A stretch of 64,000 nt of DNA. Source: Nesterenkonia sp. PF2B19 (GTDB taxonomy: Bacteria; Actinomycetota; Actinomycetes; Actinomycetales; Micrococcaceae). Made by a program: the position numbers and the translations under genes. The stretch is from positions 1 to 64,000 of the forward strand of contig NZ_MDSS02000004.1 of assembly GCF_001758425.2 (NCBI RefSeq). The letters run 5' to 3'. The notes beneath the pieces are model-generated. The model did not search any database. It was given only the letters and a program-made list of their open reading frames with translations, and was not told the DNA's origin. Below, piece by piece: positions 63,164-64,000 of the stretch. The number at the start of each line of letters is the position of its first letter. Within the stretch, counting starts at the first letter, position 1.

Positions 63164-64000
63164 TCACAGGGAGTCTTCTTCCCGCGGAGCGCCAGCCATT
63201 GTATCAGCGGGGTCCTCGGCGCCCGGCGGTCGAACCGCCTGGGCCTCCGGCTCGAACAGATGCGGCATGACCTCGCGCACCCGCTCCTCGAGGTACGGAG
63301 CCGCCGTCTCCACGTATTCGTTCGTCAGGTGGTGGCTGTCCCGATAGACCACCACGTTGCCGATGACGGCCGCGCATCGACCCGCAGGGCAGAACAGATC
63401 CGTGAGGTCCACCGTGGAGGCTCCGGAGGGCAGTTCCAGCGTGCTCAGCGGGTCGACCTCCGCGAACTTGGAGCCGTCGGGGGCGCAGCTGTGGGCATCC
63501 CCGCCCGAGGCCAGACAGTCGGGGACGTCGTCGAGCTGGCGAGGCGTGCCGCGCATCAGCAGCAGCTCGGCACCGGCGTCGGTGATCTCCTGCCACCGTT
63601 CCGGGGCACCCTCGACGACGAACTCCTCTCCCGGTTCGCGGGGGATGCGGGTGCCGGGAGTCACCACGACGTCGGGTTCCCGGTCCGCGACCACCTCGGC
63701 GAAGCCGGCGTTCCACTGGGCGCACTGGTTGTCCTCGACGTCCTCGATATGACGGAACACGCACCCGCCCTTGGTGGCCACCAGGATCTCCCAGTCGTGC
63801 GTCTCGGCCAGCATGAGCCAGGCGTGCTGCCAGTGGCCCGCATGGGAGCCGCCCGCCAGCATGATCGTGGCCCGGGGGTCCTCCGGGGCGTCCAGGTCCT
63901 CACAGACCAGCACCTCAGAGGTCCCCGGCCGGTTCCCGGTGCGCTGATGGCAGTCCCGGGTCGCGTACTCGGGAACTCTGCGGCTCAGGCCCGTGAGCTC
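63164..64000 (-). CDS. SGNH-domain acyltransferase, C-terminal part (5' end outside window)
   Basis: The frame is open to the window end. The visible 278 residues form an SGNH-hydrolase domain fused to OafA-type acyltransferases: block I is MLAGGSHAGHW (Ser nucleophile region). A late block VYRDSHHLTNEYVETAAPYL supplies the Asp-x-x-His pair, and CPAGRCAAVIGNVVVYRD precedes it. Such proteins O-acetylate surface polysaccharides. It lies directly upstream of wzm/wzt on the same strand, so it likely modifies the exported glycan. The N-terminal membrane acyltransferase-3 domain would be beyond base 64000. Confidence 0.88.
   Translation of the reverse strand, partial: ELTGLSRRVPEYATRDCHQRTGNRPGTSEVLVCEDLDAPEDPRATIMLAGGSHAGHWQHAWLMLAETHDWEILVATKGGCVFRHIEDVEDNQCAQWNAGFAEVVADREPDVVVTPGTRIPREPGEEFVVEGAPERWQEITDAGAELLLMRGTPRQLDDVPDCLASGGDAHSCAPDGSKFAEVDPLSTLELPSGASTVDLTDLFCPAGRCAAVIGNVVVYRDSHHLTNEYVETAAPYLEERVREVMPHLFEPEAQAVRPPGAEDPADTMAGAPREEDSL

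Overview
The window reads as chromosomal DNA from a high-G+C actinobacterium, most like Micrococcaceae (Arthrobacter, Kocuria or Nesterenkonia relatives). The evidence is strongly G/C-biased third codon positions, mycothiol metabolism genes (mycothione reductase and an Rv2466c-like partner), the order tig-clpP1-clpP2-clpX, a GarA-FtsR-DUF151-MerR cluster, ileS-folC-DUF4233-ndk with an ultrashort-stem T-box, and several start codons placed 6-7 nt after a TANNNT box (probable leaderless mRNAs). The genus is an inference. I see no phage, insertion sequence, CRISPR or rRNA; there are three tRNA genes.

Layout. 1-9.1 kb: end of sbcC, an MFS-like exporter, a broken alpha/beta hydrolase, mqo, a Tat-exported solute-binding protein, and a LysR/EamA divergent pair. 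9.1-15.1 kb: tRNA-Leu, bcp, an unknown protein, tRNA-Lys, a Crp/Fnr regulator opposite a frameshifted membrane protein, a TM2 protein, a stand-alone LigD-type polymerase/primase, a possible DUF2470 protein and a DUF1540 protein. 15.1-21 kb: an AbgT transporter behind a perfect dyad, then TetR / NCS1 permease / NylB-type hydrolase around a large nested operator. 21-25.8 kb: tRNA-Pro, trigger factor and ClpP1P2X with a ClgR-like box. 26-30.7 kb: a LpqY-SugABC-like sugar (probably trehalose) importer. 30.7-34.3 kb: an ABC-2 exporter divergent from a NarL-type two-component system, with a dyad between them. 34.3-38.7 kb: gcvH, GarA, FtsR, DUF151, MerR2, ParA. 38.7-43.7 kb: a catabolic cassette with GntR/FCD, HMG-CoA-lyase-like enzyme, CaiB CoA-transferase, DUF3311 and a sodium:solute symporter. 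43.7-58.3 kb: quinol monooxygenase-like protein, mtr, DsbA-like protein, SDR, valS, AraC, MgtC, ileS, folC, DUF4233, ndk. 58.3-64 kb: two lipoproteins, then Wzt/Wzm polysaccharide export and an SGNH acyltransferase cut by the window end.

The most interesting module is TetR-NCS1-NylB. The hydrolase keeps the catalytic Ser-Lys-Tyr and also the equivalents of Tyr170 and Asp181 that define nylon-oligomer hydrolase activity. It is translationally coupled to a nucleobase/hydantoin-type permease, which suggests an uptake-plus-amide-hydrolysis pathway. Second is the CoA-transferase/lyase cassette, whose lyase lacks the catalytic cysteine of true HMG-CoA lyases.

Caution: at least seven genes are broken or altered by frameshifts, almost all equivalent to one lost base in a G/C-rich context. 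Residual sequencing or assembly indels are a likelier cause than real decay. I treat these genes as frameshifted and describe the reconstructed proteins.
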